Positions 38,126-47,775 of a stretch of DNA of 64,000 bases are shown one piece after another. Both the position numbers and the translations under genes were made by a program. The DNA is from Opisthorchis felineus. Lineage: Eukaryota; Platyhelminthes; Trematoda; Opisthorchiida; Opisthorchiidae. The stretch spans positions 869,913 through 933,912 of the forward strand of contig SJOL01006489.1 in NCBI GenBank assembly GCA_004794785.1, written 5' to 3'. The notes under the pieces are model-generated. The model did no database searches. It saw only the letters and a program-made list of their open reading frames with translations, and was not told the DNA's origin. Position 1 is the stretch's first letter. Each line of letters opens with the position of its first letter.

Positions 38126-39432
38126 GTGTCATCGTGACTCGCTAAAACAAGTACTAGGGCATACCTTCATATTAATTTCATGCGCAAACAGTTATGTCGA
38201 CGGTGATCGTTCTACGTAAAATTGTCAAACGCAACTATAGCTAAGAATGCAATAGGATAACCTCCTTACGCCCCTGGTTGAAAACACTACTTAGCTAAAT
38301 CTTGGGTAACCAGTCTTACAGTCTAGCGTTTTTGTATATACAGACCTCTAATAAGCGATTTCGTTGCCTACCATATGCCAAAACTCACAGCATATGGCTT
38401 ACGGTACTCTATAAAGGCCATCCGTTTCCTTTGGTTTTCCTCGTATCCACTACATTAGGAACATACAAATTTTTGAGATATCGCTACTGAAATCACTAAT
38501 ATTGTGGTCCATTTTGATTTGGTTGAAATAGGAGTCTAGAAACGCTGTGACCCGCTCCAAAACAGCGCGAAACAAAATTAAGCCCAGTTCCTCGCACTCG
38601 TCGATAACCGTCCCTGAGCTGGACCCTACGTGTGCAATGCTCACAGTTCTGGCACCAAAGATCCTAGACTAGATTGAGATCTTGTATTCTTCTTCAATCC
38701 CAAGCTGGGTACCTGGGTTTTCGTGGCTTTGTATCGAATCTAGGTTTGAGACACGTGCTATGAATTTCGTCTTACTCTGTTGTGGAATCATTTTTTGGGG
38801 GAAAGTAGCCTCGTTGGATCCCCTGGGACAGGCAAAGAAAGTCTTCCAAACAGCGTAAAGATGATTAGTTGTTCCGTCCGCGAATACCGGCACCGTGTGG
38901 CCTACAGGCCAACTGTTGCACATTCAGCTTTGCCTCACTTTCATTCTGCTTAGTTGACAGACTGCAGAGGAGAACGTGTCGATAGACTAACGGAGTGATT
39001 CAAATACTTACTCCAAAGCTTACAGCGATGAGCCATCGATGGGCTTGTGAGTTCAGCTGAGAGCAATGCGCTTTACTGGTTTTAGTACAGTTTCACGTCT
39101 GCACAGTTCTTGGTTGGATCGCCGGTATCCTGACTAATCGTCTGGAAACTCCGATGAGCCTCAGGCTTCAACAGAGTAAACCGCGGGTAGACATACTATC
39201 AGGAAGTGTGGGAGTGTAAAGTACAATACAATACAATGCAACTTCAGGGTGGTGTGTCCGGACACAGCGATTAGTGAGGCATCCGTAGAAAATGTCTTTT
39301 GAATGCACCTTGAATTGAAAAGAAGCGTCAACGGAACCCGTCGAGCTACCTCGATGTCTATGGGAGCGAGAAAGGAGCTGATTCTCCTGGAAAAAAACCC
39401 GGCTCGATAAAGGGATTGCTAAATAACGCCTA
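38126..39432. other. No recognisable gene
   Basis: No supported feature. A short ACAATACAATACAATGCAA run near 39222 is simple sequence. Confidence 0.5.
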
Positions 39433-39656
39433 CAAATACTATTCTAACTAGCGAAATACACTCATTTGCATACCAATTTGGTTTTGACGGAATATTTACC
39501 TGGAAACCAGCTGAGTCTCTCGTTTATGATGTTTTCGAGCAACTGAATGTGCTGCACCAGGCCGCCCCATATTTCACTTGGTACGATGTTCGAGATATCG
39601 CGATCCATGTATAGACGTAATACACTACTCATAAGGTTGTTGAAAACTCTTCGATA

Positions 39657-39697
39657 GCCCACGACCGGTTTCACCCTTCTTGGGGCTCACTAGGTAC
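39657..39697 (-). ncRNA. Hammerhead-like motif, family B left end (core mutated)
   Basis: The minus strand reads CTAGTGA (39693-39687) for CTGATGA, with GAAA (39672-39669), ACCGGT stem III and GTGGGC intact. Two core changes predict no cleavage. Confidence 0.65.
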
Positions 39698-39885
39698 CAA
39701 CTGAAACATGAGGCGGCCTGGTGCAGCACATTCAGTTGCTTAAAGACATCATAAACGAGAGATTCAGCTGGGTTCCAGGTGAGTCTTCCGTCAAAACCAA
39801 ATTGTTATGCAAATGAGTGTATTTAGTTAATTTCGTGCAATTTGGGTTTAATTAGAACATATGGCTGGCGGGAACTCGGGGACTT

Positions 39886-39930
39886 CACCTACCTGATGAG
39901 CCGCAAGAAGGGCGAAACTGGTCGCGGGCT
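39886..39930 (+). ncRNA. Hammerhead ribozyme-like motif, family B (core intact)
   Basis: CTGATGA 39893-39899 and GAAA 39914-39917. Stem II is GCC/GGC around a CAAGAA-type loop. Stem III is ACT/GGT (one wobble), with no separate loop. Cleavage is predicted between C39923 and G39924. Stem I pairs C39892-G39924, T39890.G39926, C39889-G39927 and C39888-G39928, with one A/C mismatch. The very short self-complementary stem III fits dimeric action, as proposed for Penelope-like and SINE hammerheads. Confidence 0.72.
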
Positions 39931-40194
39931 GTCGAAGAGTTTTTAACTACTGTAACTACTTTTCAGTCTTAACACTTACAAACCTACACAGACCAACAAA
40001 ATTTACCAGTGGCACCCAAGGTAAATCATCTATTGAAGAGCTTTGAACAGGAAGATCAAAGACCCAAACTCGATCAAAAATGATTTGAAATTCTCCCAGC
40101 CCATCAACCGTAATATTTAGGCAACCACACAAACTGATGATACTTTTCAACTGACATTCAACACTGATGTACTGTGCTAGTCGGAAGAAGTCTT

Positions 40195-40285
40195 GCCTTA
40201 AAACCTGGTCACTTGGCCTGACGAAGATTTTGTGTCAAAAGTGGAACTTTGCCAAGTTGCAAAAAACACCGATTGTGTACCAAGC
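40195..40285 (+). mobile_element. Module D copy 2
   Basis: CTTAAAACCTGGTCACTTGG, CTGACGA (40218-40224), a TTTTG-TGT-CAAAA hairpin and CACCGATTGT match 36900-36985. GAAA has become GGAA, so the core is broken. Its Penelope-like coding part is not visible upstream. Confidence 0.55.
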
Positions 40286-40319
40286 CCTTCTGAAACAGTC
40301 ATCATCGCCATGGGGAGTG

Positions 40320-40395
40320 AAACCAGTGATCAACACTAGTGGTTCAATATCGAACAAATATGCCAGTTTATTTAAATGAAGCCTTATAATGAAAT
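40320..40395 (+). repeat. Family C fragment
   Basis: The TTTATTTAAATGAAGCCTTATAATG segment and the ACTAGTGGTTCAATATCGAACAA before it align with 56015-56085 (plus). Short and diverged. Confidence 0.45.
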
Positions 40396-40399
40396 GAAG

Positions 40400-41899
40400 A
40401 AAAATGCGACTCGGACGTGGACTTAAGTTTAGCCTATTATGAACATGTAGGTTCCTACAGCTCCAACGCTGAGTCAGAAAATCTGGATAGAAACTGGAAG
40501 CATGAACGGTACTGGCATTGGTTAGCCTCCATATTCTTCGTTATCTTCAGCCAGGAACAGGAAGGGTCACGTAACACCCTGAAGGTGTAACGGCAACAAC
40601 CCAACCCACTTCGCGTTACCTTAACCTCACCATATATCTAGGTTTCCGCCACTCCGAAATTGGGACGGAAATCAAGGATCTTGTACGCAGACTGTAACTC
40701 GGTATGTAGAGTACATGACGGAACCAAATTAGCATCTGCAGAGCTGACGCGGGCATTTAATCCAGTAGACTTGATGCGATCATCACCGAAATTCCGCCAC
40801 ACATCTAGCGTTACGTGAATACTGGCTACCACACTAAGCAAACATATTCTTTCATACGTGATGACGCTTAGTTTCATGATTACAGGAATTCATTTGCGTT
40901 GGTACTCGAAATGTACATGGGATTTAAAAAAAAAACCAAGAATACCGAATAGTGTGCACTGGGGTTGAAATCAGCTCACTGTAGGACAAAACCGAAATTG
41001 AAACTCATGTATGTGTGTGGTCGATTCTCCGCCCGTTCTCTCAGATTCCGTAAAAATGTCTGCTCACCAAGAAGTCAACCAACTAAACAGTGCTACTGTG
41101 ATCGACCCAACTTGCTAACTGCAGCCTAGTAGCTTTCCGCACCCGACCCTCTACTGCCGACCGCCGTGTTCGACTAATAGTCACAACGGCATTGGTAAAT
41201 CTCTGCCTGACCCGATAAACAAGAGTAACTGAGGTTTGTCATGCGTATCCCGACTCTATGTATTTCTCAATAGTAGTGTATTATTTGCAATCCACAATTT
41301 GTTTTTGATGTTTGGGGTCCATCGAGGTACGTGTAACTCAGCATCCTGCTCAAGGCATCTTACGGATACGTTGAAAATTTAGATGCATTCAGTTGAGCCG
41401 GAGCGGAGAAAACCAAAAAATAATGAACTAACCCAAGAACGATTCGCACAATACCATAGCGGGTTCCTCTTGTTATCCAAACTGCGCCAGTTGTAGCCAC
41501 AATATGACGGCTAGTCCGTCAGCGCAGTTGATCGAATGCGATGACCAAATATGGTACAAATGTCAAATGCATGTTACCATGTGACAGACTGCTTGGCAGT
41601 GTTAAAGTGCGTATGAAACTGAATGCGAAACACGCCTAATTCAGTGGATGGTCTGACACGTGTCAGGCTTGGCACTTAGGCAAGTCGTCTGGTAAATCCC
41701 AATTTAAATACAACCGACCAATGACTCCACCTAACTGAAAAACGCCGGGTGGATAAAGTATCAAACGTAATTAAAGAAAGATCGAGTGTGCCGGTAATAT
41801 ATCAAAATATGGATGTGCGTAGGCGTGGGTCGGTGAAACATGAGCAGGAACCAATAAGTCAATAGGTAGCAGTGCATAAGACAAAATGAGGTGGTCTTC

Positions 41900-41900
<1 letters not shown>
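40400..41900. other. No recognisable gene
   Basis: Nothing supported. This is probably the intergenic or 3' flanking region of the dynamin gene, which reads leftward into it. Confidence 0.5.

Positions 41901-41934
<34 letters not shown>
41901..41934. repeat. (TA)17 microsatellite
   Basis: Seventeen uninterrupted TA units. It is about 640 bases beyond the dynamin stop codon, on the 3' side of that gene. Confidence 0.97.
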
Positions 41935-41936
<2 letters not shown>

Positions 41937-42060
41937 GATGAGTTCAGTCATTTTCATCGTCGACATGCACGGGAAATAGTCTTGTTATGTTGCACGGACT
42001 AGTCAAGTTGTGCTGGACATAATAAATGCCAAGAATACGCCATGTTTTCGGCGTTTTTCC

Positions 42061-42061
42061 N
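42061..42061. other. Undetermined base (N)
   Basis: The only ambiguous base in the window; it marks an assembly uncertainty, not a biological feature. Confidence 0.98.
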
Positions 42062-42576
42062 CAGAGTGGGAGGGAGAATGAGTATCGAAGTAGGCATTGT
42101 GGTCGAAATTAAAAAGTAGGATACTGAAAAATAGTACGCGCTCGGACGCGCTATCGTCAGATTTGGGTCACCATGGTTAGCGCGTCATTTTTCCATTGCT
42201 TTTTTCCGGTCTGAAACAACTGGTCCCAGACGATGAAAATAAAAGTTAAACAGGTATTTCCTACTTTTTTGTGTGCTTGCAGGGCGCGGGAAGCAGAAGA
42301 CATTGCCAATCAGTGCGGAGACAATGAGCAGGTTGTACTGTATAAAAGAGTGAAAAAACCACTCGCATCCAGAAAGACGAAGTTGGACCGGATTGGTGAG
42401 GGATGTTGAGGGAGGACATTCCTGGAGTGAACTGATGTGGGGGTGGAAACACTTGATAGGATGAAGACAGTACAGGGACGCAGTTGCGCAAGGTACCAGT
42501 AAAAATTGGCAGGGTAGAGTGGGTCACATTTATAATCACATTTGAAATCTTGGGTTCTTGTTGGGGCAAGACAGGT

Positions 42577-42628
42577 TCATGACGGTCTTGGAGGGATTCG
42601 AGGGGTGGACGTCACATTTGTCGGTCGT
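42577..42628 (-). CDS. DNM: Dynamin, terminal coding exon (proline-rich end)
   Basis: Acceptor TTCTTTTCTTCACAG precedes 42628. The first base completes the split codon left by the 44.1 kb exon; then 16 codons ending PRIPPRPS and TGA at 42579-42577. The PRIPPRP end is an SH3-ligand type, as at the C-terminus of dynamins. With the other four exons it gives 786 coding bases that stay in frame to this stop, which supports the whole model. No AATAAA was seen on the minus strand close downstream. Confidence 0.75.
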
Positions 42629-44120
42629 CTGTGAAGAAAAGAAATAAAATTCACGGAACTCCGAATATGAAGAAAAAACACGAAATACTACTTACTCACT
42701 ACTGGTGACGACGCTACTGAAGAATAAAGATTGCTATTGGTGCATTAACTCTACCATGGGGTGGGTCCCATTAATTAGGGTCGGAGAAGGGCACACCAAC
42801 GCTTCAAAGTAATTGTTGGGGATTACTTGTGAGTGGTTGTAGGATTTGTACAATTTGTATTCACATCACTTGTTTAAGCAATCTTCCTCGAATCCTAGTT
42901 AGACTGTATCAAGAACTGGACTCAAGTTCCGCTCTAACTACAGTGTATCTACTTGGCCGGCATCACCATATTGCTCGAAGTGAGAACATGCTCGTCTCTT
43001 CAGAAGTGGTAGTTCGGATTCGCCAAGGGTGCGCTGATGGAATACTGGTATCAATCTTGTCCCGCACATCAGAGCTCCGGACTTCAAACTCCGGCACAGA
43101 TCAATTTGTGCACTGTTAGTGGGATCTAATGAGAATGAAATTTGAGCCTAATACTGCCCTTTTGCTTTAGACTAACCAGACCCAGTAATGGAAGAGGTCT
43201 GTTTAAATGGTGGTGACAAAGGTAAAACTACTGAACAACACCACAATAACAGCATCATCAGTACTGAAAACAACAACAGTGTAGAATACAGGAGCTTCAT
43301 CGCCACACAACCATCTCAACTTATTTAAATAAAACCCTGCAATAGGAGCAACAATGATGGCGGAGGGAATCAGTACCAGCCGATCATATGCACTCGGGGT
43401 GCCAACACCATTAACCTCAGTCAGACAATCCGGAGAGAGACTGAAAGCACGAATGCCATTGACATCGTTAATTGCCAAAGCACTCAGCGTCTCCAGACAA
43501 GCAGAGAGAGGGTCGCGTCAGTTCGGGAAGGTGGATCGCACTGACGGCATCAATATAGCGACGGTGATGTACCGAAAAAGATGGCTACAGATACTTTCAT
43601 CTGGAGTGGGCGCTTTTGGTGGAATTCACAGTCACTTCCGGGACTCAGGTATTTGGCCCATTCGTGTCGTGCACTCTAATTTGCTTACGTCATCAATAAG
43701 GCAGGCTATGAGGGGAAAACATGCCTAATACGATCGACCCAGTTTTGTTGAGAACGCTCTCTAGTAATCCAAAAACTACAGTAGCGCATTAATCCGGCAT
43801 ATATTCTCCGCTCCGCACACAATCTTTTGTACTGTTAACAAAATGCAGGCATTTAAGTACCTTGAAAGCCACGTAGGAAAAACAGAGACATTCAGGTATC
43901 TTGGATGTCTGGAAATACCCTAAAAGTTCACACACTTGAAGGAAAGTAGTAAAGGGGATCAGAACCATGAATTTGATAGCCAAATGTATTGAATGCGAAT
44001 GTGGGGATGCATCCAACAAAATTCGTCAATGAAAAAGCGCGAAGTCTAAGTAAGGAATGCGAACCGAACGACTGGTGGGGAAACCAATCAAATCTGAGGT
44101 GGATTAACGCGACGACTTAC
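42629..44120 (-). other. Dynamin intron containing a family C copy
   Basis: Bounded by GTAAGT at 44120-44115 and CACAG at 42633-42629 on the minus strand. The family C repeat at 43256-43560 is inserted in it; nothing else is recognised. Confidence 0.65.
43256..43560 (+). repeat. Dispersed repeat family C, copy 2
   Basis: Best reference copy: a CGCCACACAACCATCTCAAC block, TTATTTAAATAAAACCCTGC, CAGTCAGACAATCCGGAGAG and GGAAGGTGGATCGCACT. It aligns with 6255-6600 on the opposite strand and in part with 56020-56190. No terminal repeats or RNA promoter were found. Confidence 0.65.
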
Positions 44121-44327
44121 TCAAAATTGGCCATACGGTCTCCGAGGGAGCCAATCTTGGGTGGCGGTGCTGGAGGTTGCAGTAGGGGATCAAACGCTTT
44201 CCAGGTAGGATCACTACCCTGACTGACGACACCTGCGCTACCCGAATGGTAAGATGCTGCACCTATTCCAGCTAGATTACCGGTACTTTGCGACGAGTGC
44301 ACACCATTTGCAAACTGCCCAGAACGT
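44121..44327 (-). CDS. DNM: Dynamin, proline-rich region exon
   Basis: Acceptor CATTGTTCAG before 44327 and a strong donor GA|GTAAGT at 44121/44120. The exon has 207 bases. Its first base completes the codon begun by the 45.8 kb exon (CA+A), and it ends two bases into a codon, which the terminal exon completes. The peptide is rich in Ser, Gly and Pro: a SSQSTGNLAG stretch, then TWKAFDPLLQPPAPPPK and GSLGDRMANF. WKAF fits the WxxF motif that binds the AP2 alpha ear, and PAPPPK fits an SH3 ligand. Those partner roles are inferred. The assignment rests on phase and composition, because dynamin tails diverge quickly. Confidence 0.72.
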
Positions 44328-45855
44328 CTGAACAATGAGTAAGCCAGTTACAGAGGATATGAGGGAGCGGGGTAATGCAAAAGCAAATGCGGTAGGTGAA
44401 TCGTTACAGAAAATCAATCTGAGTGACACCATGAATTACAAATGGTCTTAGAAATAATACTTATTTGTTTCTCAGTGTTAGGCGTCACCATATTTCCTCT
44501 GACCGTGCGCACCAGTAAAGCGGAAGATAAATTTATTCTGGTAGCTACGAGTGATTTAGCAAGGCAACCGATGTGGTTATGAAGCGTCCTTGGTGGGATG
44601 GTAACAACCGATCGTGTTGGCTCGTTGGAGACCGCGGTCAATCATCGAATTGCTTTACAAAATGGGGGAATGTCTTACCTTGAGTCTCATAATCAAGGTT
44701 TACTATCATAGGTTTTTACTCCTGAAAAACATGTATAGAGTACGAAGACCTGAAACAGCTGCTAATTTGCAACATGGGGATTGGTCGAAGAATCGAATCC
44801 GAGTCATAGGCTTTTCAGTCCGCAATAAAATCTACGGTACAATCCGATCCTAAATCTCGTGTCAAAAAGCTGAAAAGGCAAGAGATTTCGCCCCACAAAA
44901 TCCAACTATCAAATTTCGATAGGAATGGAATGTGTCAGCTGAGTAGCAGTGGCGGCTTAACAGCGTGATTCACTTGCAGTCTAGCATAACCAAGACGAAA
45001 CAGCTGCAAAATCATTGCCCAACAGCACGTCCATAAACCATTCCACTTGCTTCATCGGTAGCTAAGGAAGTCGGTAGCTACCCATTTAGGAAGGAGGAAT
45101 GAGAGCAAAATGGCATTACTTGTTAAGTAGGATGGGGGTGGGCAAAAAACTAAGTAACCCAGCCATTAAACATAACTTCGATGGGGAAGAGGGAGGGGGA
45201 GGTGGAGTGAGGTGAGACAGGGCGGTAATTCCAACAGTGCTTTTCCTGTACCAACCTTAATACCACCTCCAATAGAGCGACTGGTTATATGATTGACTAA
45301 ACAGCGGGAAAAAATTTTCACCTACCAAATGGAAAACGCTCTGTAGTACTGGTTTGGTAACCCTGTGCGGAGCGTAGCAACGCCCAAAACAGACTGAAAG
45401 GATAAGTAGTAGTGTGCACGGAAACGGATGAAAAAACAAAAGATGCGGATGTACAGCGTACAAGTGAGACAACCTTGAAAGGGATGTATTGATAGATTAA
45501 GGACAGCAAATGGGAGACCAGGCATGACATTGAATGAAGGTAGTAGTGGTTGATGAAAACTCATTGCATCGATTAGGCTTCTGTTAGCACTTAGAAAAGC
45601 GTCATCGGGGATGGGTGGGACATACATTTACTCTGGTAGACGCATCACTAAGGTTCTAACTGGCGACTCAAGGAACCAAAAACCCAGTTCCTCACCACTA
45701 CGGGCATGCCTGCAATTCGGAGCCGGTGTTTTCGCCGATTGTGGAGGAGGATGGACTGGGAACACATAACTCAGTCGACATCATCCTCGCTAAGTCCACA
45801 ATAAAAGTTAACTGGGCGAGATAGACAAGACGTACTACCATCCACACAAACGTAC
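44328..45855 (-). other. Dynamin intron
   Basis: Between the two proline-rich exons. An open stretch on the minus strand at about 45480-45627 has a possible entry phase, but a poor GTTGTC donor and an exit phase that does not fit 44327, so it was not called as an exon. Confidence 0.6.
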
Positions 45856-46073
45856 TGTGGTAAGAGCGGGACAGCAAGCAATTGTGGGTTTCCGCGTGAA
45901 GGTAGGTTGGGAGCGGGTCGCGAAGGTACCGGGCGACCGGGAGCCAATGGCGTACTACCCCCCATGGTAGTAAGTGGTGGGGTAACGGGTCGGTAAGGTG
46001 GATGTGCTTGGGCAACCGGGAAATTTCCAGAGCCAGGTGGTCGTCGGCCAGCGGGTCCATTGGGGATAGTGTC
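45856..46073 (-). CDS. DNM: Dynamin, start of proline-rich domain
   Basis: Acceptor AAATAG before 46073, donor CACA|GTACGT at 45856/45855, 218 bases, entering in phase 0 and leaving two bases into a codon. The peptide begins DTIPNGPAGRRPPG and contains PYRPVTPPL, then APGRPVPSRPAPNLPSRG, with several PxxP SH3-ligand cores. PSRPAP resembles the PSRPNR amphiphysin site of animal dynamins. It follows directly on the GED-terminal exon, as in dynamin 1-3. The frame bearing this peptide is supported by both splice sites. Confidence 0.88.
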
Positions 46074-46158
46074 CTATTTAAAAATAAACATCATCATTAC
46101 TAAAATTGTAGAATCTATAGAAGACACAAAACTAAGCTGGGAAAAGATGAAAGCCTAC

Positions 46159-46320
46159 CGGTTCCAACCAGTCATCATCCACGGGAGGTGGAAGTGGTGC
46201 ACTTTTTGTGTTAGACAGCACATCACGTATAATTGCCAATGCTTGTTTCAACGCCTCATTCATCCGCAACAGCTCATGCCGACGGTTCTTCTCCCCTTCG
46301 GATTCTTCCATAAGTAAGTT
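46159..46320 (-). CDS. DNM: Dynamin, C-terminal half of GTPase effector domain
   Basis: Acceptor CTCATTCCAG before 46320, donor CCG|GTAGGC at 46159/46158, 162 bases, 54 codons, phase 0 at both ends. It encodes NLLMEESEGEKNRRHELLRM followed by NEALKQALAII and the PLPPPVDDDWLEP linker. This matches the animal dynamin GED end (LMEES..Q..RRDEMLRMYHALKEAL..I) and the PPPVD-(D/N)-W motif before the proline-rich domain. GED folds back on the G domain and stalk to drive assembly and GTP hydrolysis in membrane fission. Confidence 0.95.
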
Positions 46321-46627
46321 CTGGAATGAGAGTTAAACAGATATGTGTTGATCTCAGGAAGAGAAGAAAAAAGCTAAGCCATCTAATTTTTTATTTGTAA
46401 CGCACAGAGTCCTCTGAAGTTGACAGGTGAGAGTGACGCAGTACTAAAAAAGTATGCATACATAGAAGCAGTATGGAATGGTGAAAAAATGTACTGGACT
46501 ACATGCTGTTGCGCAAATTGAGAAACTTGGTTCTACCAAGACAGGGATGAACACAACGTATGGCACACAGAAGGAAAGGTACGGCAATGCTACTAACTGT
46601 GCGAAGATGCAACCAGCAATTAAATTA

Positions 46628-46804
46628 GGCGAGATGGCTTAAGTGGTCAGAGCGCGAATTTACTGACCGGAAGGTCCGTGGTTCGAACCCGATCTCTGCC
46701 TCTCGACTTCCCCTGTCTAGGCTTGGGCAACCTGGCAGTATCCCAGCCCTCGTGCGGCATGGCACCTAGGCACCGGAAGGGTGTTACAGCTGAACGATTT
46801 TTTT
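46628..46804 (+). mobile_element. tRNA-derived SINE (distinct from family A)
   Basis: The head at 46628-46700 resembles a tRNA of leucine/serine class: a perfect A box TGGCTTAAGTGG (46635-46646), a B box GGTTCGAACCC (46680-46690), and nearly complementary ends GGCGAGA / TCTCTGCC. A non-tRNA body of about 100 bases follows, to a T7 run (46797-46803) that could end pol III transcription. The acceptor pairing is imperfect and there is a long attached body, so a functional tRNA gene is unlikely. It lies antisense in the dynamin intron. Confidence 0.65.
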
Positions 46805-47586
46805 CCCTACCTGGAAATCGGTGGGAACACGAAGGAAGGACAGTGACTGAAAGGGTGCAATAAAGGCCCGCACGGTAATCGGCACTTTATCTCAGGTCCC
46901 CAACCGAGTACAGCTGCCGAAGAATTGAACGATACGAACGGCGTCCGAGAACAGTAAAGTCTGTCGATGGTGCTACGACTTAGAGTTCGGCTGATTGCCC
47001 TTGTACCTTGTACACATACCCAAAGATTCACAAAACTTTACGGTAAATTTATGCTGTGTACCGCGTTAACACAGAAACGGAAGACACCCTAACACCAAAT
47101 TCCTTTCTGACCTAGCGAGATAAAATAAACTGTTGGAAAGCCCAATAAAAACTCTACATATGAGGCTCCGTCCCCTGTTTTCAGTCAGGTCTGATAAAAC
47201 CGACATTACAATCAGTTAGTTCCCAGGATGGGTATCCCCCTCCTAAGTAACTCAAACACGTAACTTCAATATAGAATAATCACGGAAAAACAGTGTAGCT
47301 TTTGGGCTAGTTTGTGTAATTTCATGAAGCCCAAGTTTCACGACTTGTAACGAATAAGATAGCTGGTGCTCAAGCGAGCTGTGGGTGTAGGGTTAAACAG
47401 GAGGGGGAAACTAAACAGTACATAGCCTTCATCCTGTTGTTTTGTGAACATAGAAAGTAAATTGCTCCCATTGTACGCTAGTTCTGGTGTAAGCCGATGC
47501 GGAACGCTAGGGCGAAGCTGTGGTTCGCAAAACAGCTGCTGCATGTAGGAAACAATGCACTGTTTGAATTTTTGAACTAGTGGAAG

Positions 47587-47775
47587 GTTTGTAACACACT
47601 GCTCGTAAGGTTGCTGAAAATTCTTCGACAGGCCATGACCGGATTTACCCTTCTTGGGGCTCATCAGGTAGGCGTAGTCCCCGAGTTTCCGTCAACCTTA
47701 TGTTCCACTTGAAACCAAATTGCACGAAATTAGCGAAATACACTCATTTGCAAACAAATTTGGTTTTGCGAGTTA
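47587..47775 (-). mobile_element. Family B element, truncated, in dynamin intron
   Basis: Inverted right-end repeat, hammerhead and part of the body (CGAAATACACTCATTTGC). It is in the sense orientation relative to dynamin. Confidence 0.7.
47631..47672 (-). ncRNA. Hammerhead-like motif, family B, G12 lost
   Basis: CTGATGA intact (47667-47661 minus), with stem II CCC/GGG. The GAAA region reads AAAT, so the general-base guanine G12 is missing and the stem I pair next to the cut is A/C. Predicted inactive. Confidence 0.65.

Larger units (their letters stand above)
39433..39950. mobile_element. Family B element with inverted flanking body, copy 2
   Basis: Order: inverted body (39433-39593), inverted linker, inverted hammerhead (39657-39697), forward body (39697-39886), forward hammerhead (39886-39930). 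The segment 39623-39944 is nearly identical to 24888-25209 and shares the same unusual junction, where the inverted hammerhead abuts ACCAACTGAAAC. Both loci therefore descend from one already rearranged head-to-head unit. The right inverted repeat is truncated here. Confidence 0.8.

Noticed and set aside
44997..45006. GAAACAGCTG as a family A hammerhead remnant
   Set aside because: Only ten bases match. No CTGATGA-like core or element arms could be aligned with confidence.
45480..45627. Extra dynamin proline-rich exon on the minus strand
   Set aside because: The donor GTTGTC is weak and the exit phase does not fit the next exon at 44327, whereas joining 45856 directly to 44327 keeps the frame.
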